This document shows positions 5,467 through 5,979 of a stretch of DNA of 5,979 nucleotides, one piece after another (the stretch's first letter is position 1; each line of letters starts with the position of its first letter). Made by a program: the position numbers and the translations under genes. The stretch is taken from the NCBI GenBank assembly GCA_003230795.1, contig QIGM01000175.1:1-5979 (forward strand). Reading direction: 5' to 3'. Below the pieces are notes generated by a model. The model saw nothing but the letters and a program-made list of their open reading frames with translations, ran no database searches and was not told where the DNA came from. The stretch is from a bacterium. Its GTDB lineage: Bacteria > Bdellovibrionota_C > UBA2361 > SZUA-149.

Positions 5467-5496
5467 TTTCCTGCCGTCGGGTTTCCTACCGTCGGG
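5467..5496. repeat. 15-base tandem repeat at the kinase-fbp junction
   Basis: TTTCCTGCCGTCGGG (5467-5481) is followed directly by TTTCCTACCGTCGGG (5482-5496), one difference in fifteen. On the minus strand the second unit contains the kinase stop TAG, and the single difference turns the equivalent codon of the other unit into CAG. Each unit presents AGGAAA on the minus strand. The fbp-proximal one forms part of the fbp ribosome-binding site. Confidence 0.9.
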
Positions 5497-5979
5497 AGTT
5501 TGATTGTTGTTTACTTGCCTGAGTCGCCGTTGTTGCGACCGGTAGTTCGATAATAAATCGAGCGCCGTGGGGCTGGTTATCTCTTACGCGAATATAGCCG
5601 TGATGATCAGAGACGATGGCTCCTACAATAGTAAGTCCAAGACCTGTGCCGCCGCCTTTTGTGGAGAAATAAGGCTCAAACAGCTTCGGTTTATCAGAGT
5701 CAGGTATTCCTACGCCTGAATCCGCGATGACAAGAGAAGCCATTTGCAGCTCTGCGTGGAACTTAGTTTCGAATACCACACTTCCAATTGACTCCTGCTC
5801 AGAGGAGGTAGTGGGTTGAAGGAGCGAGCCTACTGAACGCAAGGCTCGCGAAGTCGCAGAGAGAGGTTGATTGCCAGTGCTAGGATTTCCTGTGCTAGGA
5901 TTTCCTGTGCCAGAGTGTGCGCGAATCGAAGCAATGCCGTTCTCGATTAGATTGATAAGCACACGCCCGATTTGCTCTC
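5486..5979 (-). CDS. NtrY-like sensor histidine kinase, C-terminal ATPase part (cut by window edge)
   Basis: Only the C-terminal HATPase_c domain is visible. The reading frame runs off the window at 5979, so the GTG at 5962 is an internal codon, not the start. The piece begins in the N-box (EQIGRVLINLIENGIASIRA). The G1 box follows (ADSGVGIPDSDKPKLFEPYF), then the glycine lid GGGTGLGLTIVGAIVSDHHG and the closing strands GYIRVRDNQPHGARFIIELP. This wording, especially FEPYFSTK and YIRVRDN.P.G, resembles nitrogen-regulation NtrY-type kinases, but the sensing part is not seen. Between N-box and G1 box an unusual Ser/Thr-rich stretch of roughly 40 residues includes a repeated STGNP encoded by 15-base DNA repeats. 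The C-terminus ends in a Gln/Ser/Arg-rich tail. The protein presumably phosphorylates a response regulator, perhaps NtrX-like, encoded elsewhere. fbp follows immediately. Confidence 0.88.
   Translation of the reverse strand, partial: EQIGRVLINLIENGIASIRAHSGTGNPSTGNPSTGNQPLSATSRALRSVGSLLQPTTSSEQESIGSVVFETKFHAELQMASLVIADSGVGIPDSDKPKLFEPYFSTKGGGTGLGLTIVGAIVSDHHGYIRVRDNQPHGARFIIELPVATTATQASKQQSNSRR
5871..5915. repeat. Three 15-base tandem units inside the kinase gene
   Basis: Units TTGCCAGTGCTAGGA (5871-5885), TTTCCTGTGCTAGGA (5886-5900) and TTTCCTGTGCCAGAG (5901-5915) lie head to tail. The unit length is a multiple of three, so the frame is kept and the protein gains GTGNPSTGNPSTGN. The TTTCCT core and 15-base period match the repeat at 5467-5496. 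Confidence 0.85.

Noticed and set aside
5486..5962. A complete small ATPase protein starting at GTG 5962
   Set aside because: The frame is open to the window edge and upstream codons complete a conserved N-box (EQIGRV), so it is the tail of a longer kinase.

Overview
The window looks like chromosomal sequence from a Gram-negative bacterium of roughly balanced GC content. It carries a DjlA-type co-chaperone, a Cys-anchored lipoprotein, a class I fructose-1,6-bisphosphatase and an NtrY-like sensor kinase. Two-module Kazal-like lipoproteins of this kind are typical of deltaproteobacterial-grade lineages (Myxococcota, Bdellovibrionota and relatives). That lineage guess is inference and I would not go below it.

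Layout. Positions 1-103 on the minus strand fold like the 3' end (domains V and VI) of a group II intron, with no reverse transcriptase beside it, so it is probably a remnant. Positions 104-415 hold no gene and contain the leader of the first gene. Two plus-strand genes follow: a multi-spanning LPG-synthase/flippase-like membrane protein (416-1405) and a 3-hydroxybutyryl-CoA dehydrogenase (1467-2321). A convergent minus-strand gene (2374-2964) encodes a lipoprotein with two copies of one ten-cysteine Kazal-like module. Divergent from it lie djlA (3153-3950) and a small two-helix membrane protein (4046-4399). These converge on a minus-strand pair: the C-terminal part of an NtrY-like histidine kinase, cut by the window edge (5486-5979), and fbp (4409-5458), 27 bases downstream.

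Functionally the genes look like ordinary housekeeping and envelope functions: acyl-CoA metabolism, gluconeogenesis, membrane chaperone recruitment and sensing. I see no defence system, secretion cluster or complete mobile element. The unusual material is in the non-coding and junction sequence. (1) A 13-base motif, TGTGAKGACTATA, occurs three times: upstream of the flippase gene in inverted orientation, exactly over its start codons, and just before the dehydrogenase ribosome-binding site. (2) Short tandem duplications with 13-15 base units, most sharing a TTTCC/TTCCT core, sit on the stop codons of several genes and inside the kinase. (3) There is the group II intron end. (4) The two lipoprotein modules have nearly identical cysteine spacing.
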